From RHKX01 sp041393495 (lineage in GTDB: Bacteria; Actinomycetota; Thermoleophilia; Solirubrobacterales; 70-9): a stretch of DNA of 64,000 nucleotides. The stretch covers positions 62,001 through 126,000 of the forward strand of contig JAWKKA010000006.1 of the NCBI GenBank assembly GCA_041393495.1. Reading direction: 5' to 3'. The notes under the pieces are model-generated. The model ran no database searches. It was not told where the DNA came from and worked only from the letters and a program-made list of their open reading frames with translations. Shown in pieces: positions 19,815-28,860 of the stretch (position 1 is its first letter; the number at the start of each line of letters is the position of its first letter). Position numbers and translations under genes: made by a program.

Positions 19815-21276
19815 TCTGCCGCAAGTGCACGACGGCCACCACGATCGCCGACAGCAGCGCGTAGATCGCGACCCCGAGCGCCCAGCCGCCCGAGACGTCG
19901 CTCATGTAGTGAACGCCGAGATAGACGCGGCTCAGGCCGATCGCCGCGGCGAGCCCGATCGCGGCGGCGATCAGCGCCGTCCCCCGGCTCATCCCCGGCC
20001 GCAGCCGGATGACGACGGTCAACGCGATCCAGGCGTAGACGACCGAATGCGACGCGTGCCCGCTCGGGTACGACCAGCCGGCGGCGTCGACGAGCCCCCC
20101 GGCCGGGCGCGGGCGCGCGACCGCGTCCTTGATCAGGTCGGTGCCGACCAGGATCCCGACGGTGCCGACGGCCAGGACGACCAGCTCCGGCCAGGCCCGC
20201 CGGGCCGCGAGCCAGGCCGCGGTCAGCACCGCGACGAGCGAGATCGCGACGGTCGAGCCGAGCGCCGTCACCACCTCCGCGATCGACGTCAGCCAGCCGG
20301 TCCGGATCCGCTCGGCAACGTCCATCGCCGTCGTGTCGCCGGTCGTCGGCCCCGGCGAGTCGCCGACGACGAGCGCGTAGGCGACGAGGACGTAGCTGCC
20401 GACCGCCAGCGCCGCCAGCGCCGTCGTCAGCTCGAGGCCGAGCCCGCCCGGCGTCAGCCGGTTGACGACGAAGCGCGCCTGCGGGCTGAGCCTGCGCCCG
20501 AGCGCCAGCAGCCCCCGCAGCACCGGCCGCTTCTCCATCGCCGCGGCCAGCCGGGCGCGGTTCTCCGCGACCTTCAGCCAGCGGTAGCCGACGATGCCGC
20601 CGACGATCAGCGCGACGATGACCGCGAACGCGAGCAGCGCGTGCTCGGAGTTGCTGAGGACGGCGTCGATGTTCCTGGAGGCGAAGTAGCCGAGCAGCGT
20701 GAACAGCGTCGCCCACATCCCCGTGCCGAGGATGCTGTAGGGAGCGAGCTGGCGGTAGGGCATCCGCGAGCTCCCCGCGACGAACGGCGCCAGCGCCCGG
20801 ACCAGCCCGATGAAGCGGCCGATCAGGATCGTCTTGCCGCCGTGGCGGGCGAAGTACTCCTCGACCTGCCGGAACCGCTCCGGCGTGATCCGCAGGCGCG
20901 GGCCGTGGCGGAACACCCAGTCGCGGCCGAGCCGCTCGCCGAGCAGGAAGCTGCAGGTGTCGCCGAGAAACGCGCACAGCCAGACGATGCCGATCGTCAG
21001 CACGACCGAGGTGGCGCCCTGGCCGGCGATGGCGCCGGCGAGCACGACGACCGTCTCGCCCGGGGCGACGAGCCCGACGAACGCCCCGGTCTCGAGGAAC
21101 GCGAGCACGCCGACGATCAGGTACGTCCAGCTCCCGAGCGAGCCGGAGAGGTCGCCGAGCAGCTCCTGGGCGTCGATGTCGGGGAGCGCCCGCTTGACGA
21201 CCTGATAGAGGACCACGACCGCGACGACGACCGCGAGGACCTTGAGCCAGTCCTTGCGCTCCCGCGGCAGCTCCAT
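19795..21276 (-). CDS. DedA-PAP2 fusion membrane protein (putative lipid flippase plus phosphatase)
   Basis: This 493-residue polytopic protein has an N-terminal DedA/VTT domain (about 40-215) with the GLVAPGET and GRFIGLVRALAPFVAGSSRMP motifs. The C-terminal PAP2 domain (about 340-485) has all three phosphatase motifs: KDAVARPRP, PSGHASHS and SRVYLGVHYMSD. Some DedA proteins recycle undecaprenyl phosphate across the membrane, and PAP2 enzymes dephosphorylate undecaprenyl pyrophosphate or phosphatidate. The fusion could therefore couple dephosphorylation to translocation; the substrate is inferred. ATG overlaps the ispE stop by one base (TGATG). The ispE product feeds isoprenoid synthesis, which makes the context suggestive. 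Confidence 0.88.
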   Translation of the reverse strand: MELPRERKDWLKVLAVVVAVVVLYQVVKRALPDIDAQELLGDLSGSLGSWTYLIVGVLAFLETGAFVGLVAPGETVVVLAGAIAGQGATSVVLTIGIVWLCAFLGDTCSFLLGERLGRDWVFRHGPRLRITPERFRQVEEYFARHGGKTILIGRFIGLVRALAPFVAGSSRMPYRQLAPYSILGTGMWATLFTLLGYFASRNIDAVLSNSEHALLAFAVIVALIVGGIVGYRWLKVAENRARLAAAMEKRPVLRGLLALGRRLSPQARFVVNRLTPGGLGLELTTALAALAVGSYVLVAYALVVGDSPGPTTGDTTAMDVAERIRTGWLTSIAEVVTALGSTVAISLVAVLTAAWLAARRAWPELVVLAVGTVGILVGTDLIKDAVARPRPAGGLVDAAGWSYPSGHASHSVVYAWIALTVVIRLRPGMSRGTALIAAAIGLAAAIGLSRVYLGVHYMSDVSGGWALGVAIYALLSAIVVAVVHLRQNGIDVS

Positions 21277-22130
21277 CAGAGGCCCTCGACGGAGCTCGCG
21301 ACGATCGCCTCGTGGCCGGCGGCCCGCAGCTCCGTCGCCGCCGTCACCGCCTCGTCGCGCCCGTCGAACAGCCCGACCGCCGTCGGCCCCGACCCGGTCA
21401 CCGTCGCGATCGGCGCCCCGACCTCCGCCAGCAGCTCGAGGGCGATACCGATCGACGGCCGCAGCGACAGCGCCGCCGGCGCGAGGTCGTTGACGAGCAG
21501 CGGCGGATACTCGAGCGGGTGCGCCCCCCTGCCGGCCGCCGCCGCGATCCGCCGCCGCGCCTCGGCGAGGCGCTCGGCGCTCCGCGTCGTCCCGAGCCGA
21601 TCGGCCTCGGCGTAGACCGCGGCCGTCGGGAGCCCGTCGGGATCGGGGATCAGCACCGCGGCGAAGGGACGCGGCGCCGGCAGCGGCTCGATCTCCTCCC
21701 CGGCGCCAGCGACGAGCGCGAAGCGCGGCTCGAGCTGTGAGGGGACGTCGGCGCCGATGCCACGCGCGATCTCGGCGAGCTGCTGGTCGGGGATGTGGCC
21801 GCGGGCGAGCCGGAGCACGGCCGCCGCGTCGGCGCTGCCGCCGCCGAGTCCGGCCGCGACCGGGATCAGCTTCTCGATCTCGATCCGGACCGGGCCGTGT
21901 CCCCAGCCGGCCTCGCGGAGCGCCGCCAGCGCCCGCGTTGCCAGCTCCGGGCCCTCGATCCCGGCGACGAACACCTCATCCCGCTCGTTGCGGCTGACGA
22001 CGAGCCGGTCGGCGAGCGAGAGCGGGGCGAACAGCGAGCAGATCTCGTGCAACCCGTCCCCGCGAACCGGGCCGACGTAGAGGCACAGGTTCAGCTTCGC
22101 CGGGGCGAACGTCTCGAACGACCTCCTCAC
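21276..22130 (-). CDS. ispE: 4-diphosphocytidyl-2-C-methyl-D-erythritol kinase
   Basis: From GTG at 22130 the protein is 284 residues. It is a GHMP kinase: the FAPAKLNLCL start with the catalytic Lys near 12, the ATP loop PVAAGLGGGSADAAA at 90-104, and the C-terminal TVTGSGPTAVGLF motif. It phosphorylates CDP-ME in the MEP isoprenoid pathway. The start overlaps the rsmA stop by four bases (GTGA). The rsmA-ispE pair is conserved in actinobacteria. An upstream in-frame extension overlapping rsmA is low-complexity antisense and rejected. Confidence 0.95.
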   Translation of the reverse strand: MRRSFETFAPAKLNLCLYVGPVRGDGLHEICSLFAPLSLADRLVVSRNERDEVFVAGIEGPELATRALAALREAGWGHGPVRIEIEKLIPVAAGLGGGSADAAAVLRLARGHIPDQQLAEIARGIGADVPSQLEPRFALVAGAGEEIEPLPAPRPFAAVLIPDPDGLPTAAVYAEADRLGTTRSAERLAEARRRIAAAAGRGAHPLEYPPLLVNDLAPAALSLRPSIGIALELLAEVGAPIATVTGSGPTAVGLFDGRDEAVTAATELRAAGHEAIVASSVEGL

Positions 22131-22942
22131 GTGAGCCGCTCCGCCACCGCGAGGTGCTGGTCGGGTGTGAGCATCTCCGCCCTGATCCCCTCGGGCAGGC
22201 CGAGGGCCGCGAGCGCCTCGCGGCCGCGCTGGCGGATCTCGCGCGAACGCGGACGCGGCGCCGCTCGCCCCTGGCGCTCCGCCTCCTGCTCGCGGCGGCG
22301 CACGGCCAGCTCGAGCGAGCGCGGCAGCGCCTTGCGGCGGTGGGCGAAGGCGTCGCGGATCAGCTCCGCGACCCGCGGGGCGACGGCCGGCCGGCGGCGC
22401 CCGAGCGACAGCACCGCCGACTCGACGCGCGGCCGCGGCGTGAACACCGCGGGATCGACCGTCCGCAGCATCCGTACCTCGCAGGCGAGCTGGACGATCA
22501 CGCTCGGCGACCCGTAAGCGCGCGAGCCCGGGCGCGCCCGCAGGCGCTCGGCGATCTCGCGCTGGACCATCACCGTCCAGCGCTCGAGCGACGGCAGCTC
22601 GGCGATCGTGCGGAGGATCAGGGGCGTGGCCACCGAGTAGGGAAGGTTGGCGACCATCGCGGTCGGAGGCGGATCGAGCGCGCCGAGGTCGATCCTCATC
22701 GCGTCGCCCCAGACGACGCGGACGCCCTCGTGCTCGGCTTCGATGCGGCCGAGCTGCTCGCGGAGGCGCTCGTCGAGCTCGACGACGTGCACCCTCGCGA
22801 CCCGCCCGGCGAGCCGCTCGGTCAGGGCCCCCTCGCCGCCGCCGACCTCGAGGACGACCTCGCCGGGGTCGAGCGCGGCATCGGCCACGATCGCCTCGAG
22901 CAGGTTGGAGTCGGCGAGGAAGTTCTGGCCTAATCGGACCAA
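22127..22942 (-). CDS. rsmA: 16S rRNA dimethyladenosine transferase RsmA (KsgA)
   Basis: This 271-residue protein dimethylates the two adjacent adenines of the helix 45 loop in 16S rRNA. It shows LGQNFLAD at 4-11, the SAM loop LEVGGGEG at 31-38 and the catalytic NLPYS at 99-103, then the TPRPRVESAVL segment. The start is TTG at 22942, which overlaps the end of tatD by 13 bases; no ATG or GTG would keep the LGQNF motif. Gene order tatD-rsmA-ispE is the actinobacterial norm. Confidence 0.95.
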   Translation of the reverse strand: MVRLGQNFLADSNLLEAIVADAALDPGEVVLEVGGGEGALTERLAGRVARVHVVELDERLREQLGRIEAEHEGVRVVWGDAMRIDLGALDPPPTAMVANLPYSVATPLILRTIAELPSLERWTVMVQREIAERLRARPGSRAYGSPSVIVQLACEVRMLRTVDPAVFTPRPRVESAVLSLGRRRPAVAPRVAELIRDAFAHRRKALPRSLELAVRRREQEAERQGRAAPRPRSREIRQRGREALAALGLPEGIRAEMLTPDQHLAVAERLT

Positions 22943-23712
22943 CCGAAGAGCCTCGCCGCGTTCCCGGAGACGATCGCATCGAGCTGCTCGTAGCCGATTC
23001 CGCGCGCTGCGGCGACGGCCTCGGCGGTGAAGGTCACGTTGGCGGGGCTGTTGGGGCGCCCGCGGACGGGTTGTGGCGCCAGGTAGGGGCTGTCGGTCTC
23101 GACGAGCAGCAGCGGGTCGGGGACGAGCGCCGCCGCCGCCCGCAGCCCCTCCGACTTCGGGTATGTGACGTTGCCGGCGAACGAGACGTGCCAGCCGCGG
23201 TCGGCGGCCTCCTCGGCCCGCTCCGGAGTCGCCGAGAAGCAGTGGAGGACGACCTCGATCCCCTCCGCCTCGGCGGCGAGCATCTCGAAGCAGTCGGCGA
23301 CCGCGCGGCCGGAGCCGGGGCCGCTCGAGTCGCGGAGGTGGATGACGAGCGGCAGCCGCACCCGCCGCGCGATCCCGATCTGGGACTCGAACGCGCGCAC
23401 CTGTGCCTCCTCGGAGGCGGAGTCGCGGTAGTAGTCGAGACCGGTTTCGCCGATCGCCCGGACCGCCTCGTCGGCGGCCAGCCGCTCGATCGCCGCGGCA
23501 GCCTCCTCGTCATAGCCCTCGGCCGAGTTCGGGTGGCGGCCGACGCAGGCGTAGACGCCATCGAGCTCGTGCGCCGCCCGCACCGCGTCGCCGTTCGAGC
23601 GCTCGTCGATCCCGACCGTGAGGATCCGCTCGACCCCGACCCGCCGCGCCGCCGCGACCTGCTCGGCCGCCGGCGCCTTCGCGAGGGTCAGGTGCGCGTG
23701 GGAGTCGATCAC
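22930..23712 (-). CDS. tatD: TatD-family metal-dependent hydrolase (DNase)
   Basis: This 260-residue TIM-barrel protein starts with MIDSHAHL, the first metal-binding HxH. It continues with GETGLDYYRD near 92, LVIHLRDS near 123, HCFS near 156 and ETDSPYLAP near 205, the full TatD ligand set. TatD proteins are 3'-5' exonucleases on single-stranded DNA and RNA, implicated in repair. GTG at 23712 is the start. It overlaps rsmA, and metG ends upstream of it, matching the conserved metG-tatD-rsmA order. Confidence 0.95.
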   Translation of the reverse strand: MIDSHAHLTLAKAPAAEQVAAARRVGVERILTVGIDERSNGDAVRAAHELDGVYACVGRHPNSAEGYDEEAAAAIERLAADEAVRAIGETGLDYYRDSASEEAQVRAFESQIGIARRVRLPLVIHLRDSSGPGSGRAVADCFEMLAAEAEGIEVVLHCFSATPERAEEAADRGWHVSFAGNVTYPKSEGLRAAAALVPDPLLLVETDSPYLAPQPVRGRPNSPANVTFTAEAVAAARGIGYEQLDAIVSGNAARLFGWSD

Positions 23713-23773
23713 GGGCGCAGTCTATGAGCCGCCGATGCGCGATCGAGCGGCCCGGGGGCCGCGAGTCGCGCGG

Positions 23774-25279
23774 TCAACCGAGCTTCGGGAACAGCGGCGG
23801 GATCCGCTCGATCCGCTGGCCGCCGCCCCGCGAGCCGAACGCGGCGATCTCGCGCGAGCCCTCACCGAGCGCGTCGAGCAGCCGCTCGGCCGACTGCGGC
23901 ACGTAGGCGTACAGGAGCAACGTCACCACCCGCAGTCCCTCCGCGAGGTTGTAGAGGACGCGGTCGAGGTCGCCGGCGCGGCCCTCGTCCTTGGCGAGCT
24001 CCCAGGGCCGGCCCTCCTCGACGTAGCGGTTGAGCCTGCGAACGGCGCCCCAGGCGACCTCGAGCGCGCGGCTGACCTCGGTCCGGTCGAGGAGGCCGGC
24101 GACGAGCACCTCGAGGCCGCCGAGGCCGCCCTCGCCGTCGGCGAGGTCGGGATCGATCGCCGCCTCGGGCACGACGCCGTCGCGATAGCGGTCGATCATC
24201 GCCAGGACCCGGCTCGCGAGGTTGCCGAAGTCGTTGGCGAGCTCGGTCTCGTAGCGGGCCTCGAACCCCGCCGTCGAGATCGAGCCGTCCTGGCCGAAGC
24301 TGACCTCGCGGAAGCAGTAGAAGCGGAGCGCATCCGATCCGTACTTCTCGATCACCTCGAAGGGGTCGAGCACGTTGCCGAGCGATTTCGACATCTTCTT
24401 CTCGCCCATCAGCAGGAAGCCGTGCACGTACATCCGCTTCGGCAGCTCGAGCCCGGCGGCGAGCAGCAGCGCCGGCCAGTAGACGGCGTGGAACTTGAGG
24501 ATGTCCTTGGCCATCACGTGCAGGTCGGCGGGCCAGAACCGGGCGGTCAGGTCCTCGCCGGGGCGGGCGAACGAGAGCGCCGTGTAGTAATTGAGGAGCG
24601 CGTCGAACCAGACGTACATGACCTGGTCGGGGTCCCAGGGCAGCGGCACCCCCCAGCTCAGCTTCGGCCGCGACAGCGAGACGTCCTGGAGGCCGCCGCG
24701 GATGAACGCGACCGCCTCGTTGCGGCGGAAGTCGGGCGCGACCAGCTCCGGGCGCTCCTCGTAGAGGCGCAGCAGCTCGCCCTCGAAGCTCGAGAGCCGG
24801 AAGAACCAGTTCTCCTCGGTGACGAGCTCGAGGACGATCTCGTGGATCGGGCAGCGATTGCCGGGGGCGAGCTCGGTCGGCGTCTTGAAGTCGGCGCAGC
24901 GCGGGCAGTAGTAGCCCTCGTAGGTGCCCTCGTAGACGTGGCCGTTGTCGTGGACCCGCTGCATCACCTCCTGGACCTTCGCCACGTGGCGGTCGTCGCT
25001 GGTGCGGATGAAGAAGTCGTTGGAGACGTCGATCTTCGGCATCAGGTCGAGGAACCGCTGCGCGTTGCGGTCGGCGAGCTCGCGCGGCGTCACCCCCTCG
25101 CGCTCCGCGGCCTGCGCGACCGGCTCGCCGTGCTCGTCGGTGCCGGTGAGGAAGAACACGTCCTCGCCGCGCTGGCGCATGTGCCGGGCGAGGACGTCGG
25201 CGCCGATCGTCGTGTAGGCGTGGCCGAGGTGGGGCTCGGCGTTGACGTAGTAGATCGGCGTCGTCACGTAGAAGGACAT
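23774..25279 (-). CDS. metG: Methionyl-tRNA synthetase
   Basis: From ATG at 25279 the protein is 501 residues, a class I synthetase charging tRNA-Met. The HIGH-type motif HLGH lies at 17-20, a zinc knuckle with CPRC near 127 and a later CPIH follows, and KMSKS is near 295. The anticodon-binding helical bundle is at the C-terminus. There is no C-terminal tRNA-binding (TRBP) domain, as in many actinobacterial enzymes. The longer open frame to 25645 runs through a repetitive GC-rich spacer and is not part of the gene. No clear Shine-Dalgarno is visible before the ATG. Confidence 0.97.
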   Translation of the reverse strand: MSFYVTTPIYYVNAEPHLGHAYTTIGADVLARHMRQRGEDVFFLTGTDEHGEPVAQAAEREGVTPRELADRNAQRFLDLMPKIDVSNDFFIRTSDDRHVAKVQEVMQRVHDNGHVYEGTYEGYYCPRCADFKTPTELAPGNRCPIHEIVLELVTEENWFFRLSSFEGELLRLYEERPELVAPDFRRNEAVAFIRGGLQDVSLSRPKLSWGVPLPWDPDQVMYVWFDALLNYYTALSFARPGEDLTARFWPADLHVMAKDILKFHAVYWPALLLAAGLELPKRMYVHGFLLMGEKKMSKSLGNVLDPFEVIEKYGSDALRFYCFREVSFGQDGSISTAGFEARYETELANDFGNLASRVLAMIDRYRDGVVPEAAIDPDLADGEGGLGGLEVLVAGLLDRTEVSRALEVAWGAVRRLNRYVEEGRPWELAKDEGRAGDLDRVLYNLAEGLRVVTLLLYAYVPQSAERLLDALGEGSREIAAFGSRGGGQRIERIPPLFPKLG

Positions 25280-25392
25280 CGGCGGCAAGACTATTCGGGG
25301 GGTGAAGCGGCCAACGGCCGGCGCGGCGACGCCCCCGCGCCACGCTGGGGAGGATCGCGCCGGAATCGCGGTCGGATGGACCCCAGCGCTCG

Positions 25393-25533
25393 CCCGGGAA
25401 GCGTCGGGGGAGCCCCGGGCGGGGCGCGGGAGTCCCGGAGGAGCGTCCGGGGCTGGCCGGGGCGGGGCCCGGGCGGGTGAAGGGGCACCCAGGAAGCATC
25501 GGGGAGACCCTGGGCGGGGCGCGGGAGTCCCGG
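25393..25533. repeat. Two copies of a 46-base GC-rich repeat upstream of metG
   Basis: Copies at 25393-25438 and 25488-25533 are about 87% identical and separated by a 95-base period. Both end in GGGCGGGGCGCGGGAGTCCC. A diverged third copy may lie between them. The 269-base gap between metG and the MauE-like gene is made almost entirely of this material; no gene is seen in it. Confidence 0.75.
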
Positions 25534-25548
25534 CAAGCGCCGGGGGAG

Positions 25549-25932
25549 CTATTGGGGGAGGGCCGCGAGGGCCGCGAACGCAAGGGCCAGCGCGACGTCG
25601 CGGGCGACCGCCATGCCGCTGACCCGTGAACCCCCGCCGAAGCACGCGCAGGCGGCGCCGGCGCGCCCGCGCATCAGCGCCGAGACGAGCGTCAGCGCGA
25701 ACAGGGCCATCAGCGCCGCCGCGAGATAGGCGGCGCGGTCGCTGCCGGCGGCGACGCCCACCGCGAGCGCCGCCTCGACGAGGACCGCGACAGCCCAGGC
25801 GAGCCGGCGCGACGCCGGGGTCGAGAAGCCGTAGGTCGCCATCGCCGCGGTGGTCTCGCGCCGGCGGACGAGCTTGGCGAGGGCCGACGCGGCCAGGACC
25901 GCAGCCAGGATCAGCCTCGCCGCGAGCTCCAC
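25549..25932 (-). CDS. MauE/DoxX-like membrane protein
   Basis: This 127-residue protein has four predicted spans (about 2-20, 43-62, 66-84 and 107-125). A cysteine pair in the loop ACACFGGGS near 93-101 is the feature that marks the MauE-type group of the DoxX superfamily. MauE is needed for maturation of disulfide-rich methylamine dehydrogenase, and relatives are thought to handle membrane redox or disulfide chemistry. The start is GTG at 25932. It stands alone between metG and the helicase with no obvious substrate partner. Confidence 0.7.
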   Translation of the reverse strand: MELAARLILAAVLAASALAKLVRRRETTAAMATYGFSTPASRRLAWAVAVLVEAALAVGVAAGSDRAAYLAAALMALFALTLVSALMRGRAGAACACFGGGSRVSGMAVARDVALALAFAALAALPQ

Positions 25933-26058
25933 CTAGCCGCGCTCCTCCATCGTCGACCGAAACCAGCGGGCATCGATGGTCGGGATTGCACCGACCTTCC
26001 CGGCACGGCCACGGCCACCGGTTGCGGCACGACCGAGATCGCCGGCAGCGGCACGATG

Positions 26059-26130
26059 ATCGCGGTCAGTGGCGCCGGCGCGATCGCGGTCAGTGGCGCC
26101 GGCGTCATCGCGGTCAGCGGCGGGGGGTTT
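26059..26130. repeat. 24-base tandem repeat, three copies
   Basis: The unit beginning ATCGCGGTCAGTGGCGCCGG repeats at 26059-26082, 26083-26106 and 26107-26130, the last diverged, with an older degenerate copy just before. It lies in the 255-base gap between the helicase stop and the MauE-like start. The rest of that gap shows no gene or clear signal. Confidence 0.85.
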
Positions 26131-26187
26131 GGGGTCGTATGGACGCCGAATGTCAACCACCGGCCAGCGCAATGACTCCATCGCCTC

Positions 26188-28860
26188 TCACTCGCGCACC
26201 GTCGCCAGCACGCCGAGGATCTCCTCCCCGTAGCGCTCGAGCTTCGCCGGGCCGATCCCGTTGCAGGCGAGCAGCGCGCGCTCGTCGGCGGGCATCGCCG
26301 CCGCGATCCCCTCGAGCTGGCGGTTCGAGAGGACGACGTAGGCAGGGACGCCATCGGCGTCGGAGCGGACCTTGCGCCACTCGCGGAGCGCCCGGTCGGC
26401 AGCCTGGGCGACCGGCCCGGCCTCGGCGAGCGGCGACTCGGGGCCCTGGCCCATCGAGCGCCGCGAGCGCGCGGTGGCGGCGCCGAGCGCGTCGGCGCTG
26501 ACCGCCGGCTTCGTCGCCGGCTCGGCCGCCTCGCCGCGGATCTCGGCGAGGAACGGCGAGGGGCGCTCGGCGTCGGCGAGGACGACGCAACGATGCCGTG
26601 CGCGGGTGATCGCGACGTGGAGGACGCGTCGTTCGGCCTCCCAGCTCTCGCTGAGCCGGTGCGGGATCAGGCCGGCGTCGGCGCCGTAGACCGCGACCCG
26701 GTCCCACTCGCGCCCCTTGACCTTGTGGACGGTCGCGAGGCGGACGCCCTCGCCTCCGGCCGACGCCTCGAGCGCCGCCCGCAGCCACGGCTCGAAGCCG
26801 CCCGGCTCGTCGTGGAGGTCGGCGACCTGGATCAGCCCCTCGAGGTCATCGAGATGGCTCGCCGCCGACTCGCTGCCCTTCGAGCCGTCGAGCATCTCCA
26901 TCGCGCCGCCGAGCCCGATCCGGTCGCGGACCGCTTCGAGCAGCTCGCGGGTCCGGGCGCCGGAGGCCGCCATCCCGGCGAGCATCCCGATGTCGTCCGC
27001 CATCTCGTCGATCTTCCCGGCGACGCGCCCGTCATCGATCCGACGCCCGGCAGCGCGGAGGTCGTCGAGCGAGCGGCAGTTGGCGAGCCACTTGCTGATC
27101 CAGGTCGGAAAGCCGCGGCTCGGCCGGCGCCGGATCGCCTCGAGGTCGGCGCCGACGAGGTTGGCGGGATCGACCGCGACCCGCAGCCAGGCGAGGGCTG
27201 CGGCGGTTCCCGTCCGCTCGAGGATCTCGCCACGAACCGCCGAGGCGACCGGGACCCCGGCGCTGAAGAGCGCCACCTGCGGGGCCAGCAGCAGCGAGTT
27301 GACGCGGGCGAGGACGGCGACGTCGGCGGGGCCGACGTCGGGCTCGGCGAGCCAGCCGCGGACGAGGTCGACCAGCGTCGCTGCCGCCTCGGCGGCGGGC
27401 CGGACCCTGATCTCGAGAGCGCCCGGGTCGGGATCGGCGCCGGGCGCCGCGTGGATCTCCTTCGCGACGCGCACGCGGTTGTAGCCGAGCAGGTTCGCCG
27501 CCCCGGCGACGATCGCCTCGGCGCAGCGGTAGTTGACCTCGAGCGCCGCTCCGCCGGCGCCGGGGAAGTAGTCCGCGTAGTCGACGAGGAAGCGGGGGTC
27601 GGCGCCGGCGTGGTCGTAGATCGTCTGGTCGTCGTCGCCGACCCCGAAGACGTCGAAGCCGGGCATCGCCAACAGCCGGATCATCAGCACGTGGGCCGGG
27701 GTCAGGTCCTGGAACTCGTCGACGAGCAGGTGCCGGTGCTCGCGTTGGACCCGGCGGCGGAAGGCGCCGTCGCGGAGCAGCGCCTCGAGCGCCCCGTAGA
27801 CCTGCTCGTCGAAGTCGATCGCGCCCGCCGCCGCGAGCCGCTCGCGATAGGGGCCGAACCCGTCCGCGAAGCCGGGCACGTCGTCGCGCATCGACTCGAC
27901 GTCGGCGGGCGGGACGAGCCCGAGCCGGCAGACGGTGAGCGCGTCGAGGTAGGGACCGACGGGGTCGGTGTTGGCGCGACGCTGCCGCGGCACCGGAAAG
28001 ACGGCGGCGATCGCGTCCCGCGCCTCGGGCTCGCTGAGCACCGGTGCACGGGTGCCGCGGTGGCGGTTGAGCAGCGAGTAGCCGAGCGAGTTCAGCGTCC
28101 GCGTGCGCGGCGCGAGCGCCGCGAGCCGGGTCTCGAGCTCGGAACGGGCGAGAACGTTGTAGGCGACCGCGATCACGGCCTCGCGCCGGTAGCCGCGGTC
28201 GGCGAGCAGGTGCCGCATCCGCTCGGTCAGGACGCGCGTCTTGCCCGAGCCGGCCGGGGCGATCACGCGGACCGGGCCGCCGTCGTGCTCGACGGCGGCG
28301 AGCTGGTCCGGCGCCAGCGCGGCCCGCGAGCGCGGCCGGTCGGTCGGGATCGGCTCGAGCAGTCCGGCGTCGACCGCGCCGGCCTCGATCACGAGCGCAT
28401 CGGTCTCGGGGGCGCTCCAGCGCGGGCCGCCGTCGATCCAGGCGTCGCGACCGTCGTGCAACGCGACGTCGGCGAACCCGCCGACGACCGCGCCGAGCCG
28501 CGCCGCCTTCTCGCCCCACCACCAGACCGGCGCCCCGTCGCGGGTGTCGTAGTTGTTCGCCCAGACGAGGTGGTGAAGGCGGTCGAGCGGCAGGTCGAGG
28601 TCGGCCGCCAGCTCGTAGGGCGGCGCCGCGACCGACTGCGGCTCGCGGAAGCGGGTCGGATCGACGCCGAGCTCGACGACGACCGGCTCGCGCGCGGCCC
28701 AGCTCGGGTGGAGCCGCGCGACCACCGCCTCCGGCGCTGCCAGCTCCGCCTCCCCGACCACGATCCGCTCGGCGCCGGCCCAGCGGTCGGGGGGCGCGGC
28801 CCCGGGCGCGACGATCACGCCGCGGCCGAGCGAGACCGGCGCCTGCGGGAAGTGGGTCAC
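26188..28860 (-). CDS. UvrD/PcrA-type superfamily 1 DNA helicase with C-terminal HRDC domain
   Basis: This 890-residue protein starts at GTG 28860. A unique N-terminal region of about 180 residues precedes the SF1A helicase core. Walker A APAGSGKT lies at 201-208, DEFQDLTPAH (motif II) near 385, GVGDDDQTIYDHAGA near 415 and VHKVKGREWD near 700. The C-terminal 80 residues are an HRDC domain (LSNRQLEGIAAAMP), which binds single-stranded DNA. It is probably a 3'-5' repair helicase. The N-terminal region contains the odd segment APVWWWGEKAA and matches no domain I know. It overlaps the rsmI stop by four bases. Confidence 0.88.
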   Translation of the reverse strand: MTHFPQAPVSLGRGVIVAPGAAPPDRWAGAERIVVGEAELAAPEAVVARLHPSWAAREPVVVELGVDPTRFREPQSVAAPPYELAADLDLPLDRLHHLVWANNYDTRDGAPVWWWGEKAARLGAVVGGFADVALHDGRDAWIDGGPRWSAPETDALVIEAGAVDAGLLEPIPTDRPRSRAALAPDQLAAVEHDGGPVRVIAPAGSGKTRVLTERMRHLLADRGYRREAVIAVAYNVLARSELETRLAALAPRTRTLNSLGYSLLNRHRGTRAPVLSEPEARDAIAAVFPVPRQRRANTDPVGPYLDALTVCRLGLVPPADVESMRDDVPGFADGFGPYRERLAAAGAIDFDEQVYGALEALLRDGAFRRRVQREHRHLLVDEFQDLTPAHVLMIRLLAMPGFDVFGVGDDDQTIYDHAGADPRFLVDYADYFPGAGGAALEVNYRCAEAIVAGAANLLGYNRVRVAKEIHAAPGADPDPGALEIRVRPAAEAAATLVDLVRGWLAEPDVGPADVAVLARVNSLLLAPQVALFSAGVPVASAVRGEILERTGTAAALAWLRVAVDPANLVGADLEAIRRRPSRGFPTWISKWLANCRSLDDLRAAGRRIDDGRVAGKIDEMADDIGMLAGMAASGARTRELLEAVRDRIGLGGAMEMLDGSKGSESAASHLDDLEGLIQVADLHDEPGGFEPWLRAALEASAGGEGVRLATVHKVKGREWDRVAVYGADAGLIPHRLSESWEAERRVLHVAITRARHRCVVLADAERPSPFLAEIRGEAAEPATKPAVSADALGAATARSRRSMGQGPESPLAEAGPVAQAADRALREWRKVRSDADGVPAYVVLSNRQLEGIAAAMPADERALLACNGIGPAKLERYGEEILGVLATVRE

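Noticed and set aside
26041..26160. A glycine-rich peptide (repeated IAVSGAG) on the plus strand
   Set aside because: The repeat reads openly on both strands, lacks a start and ribosome-binding site and is only 24-base slippage in a spacer.
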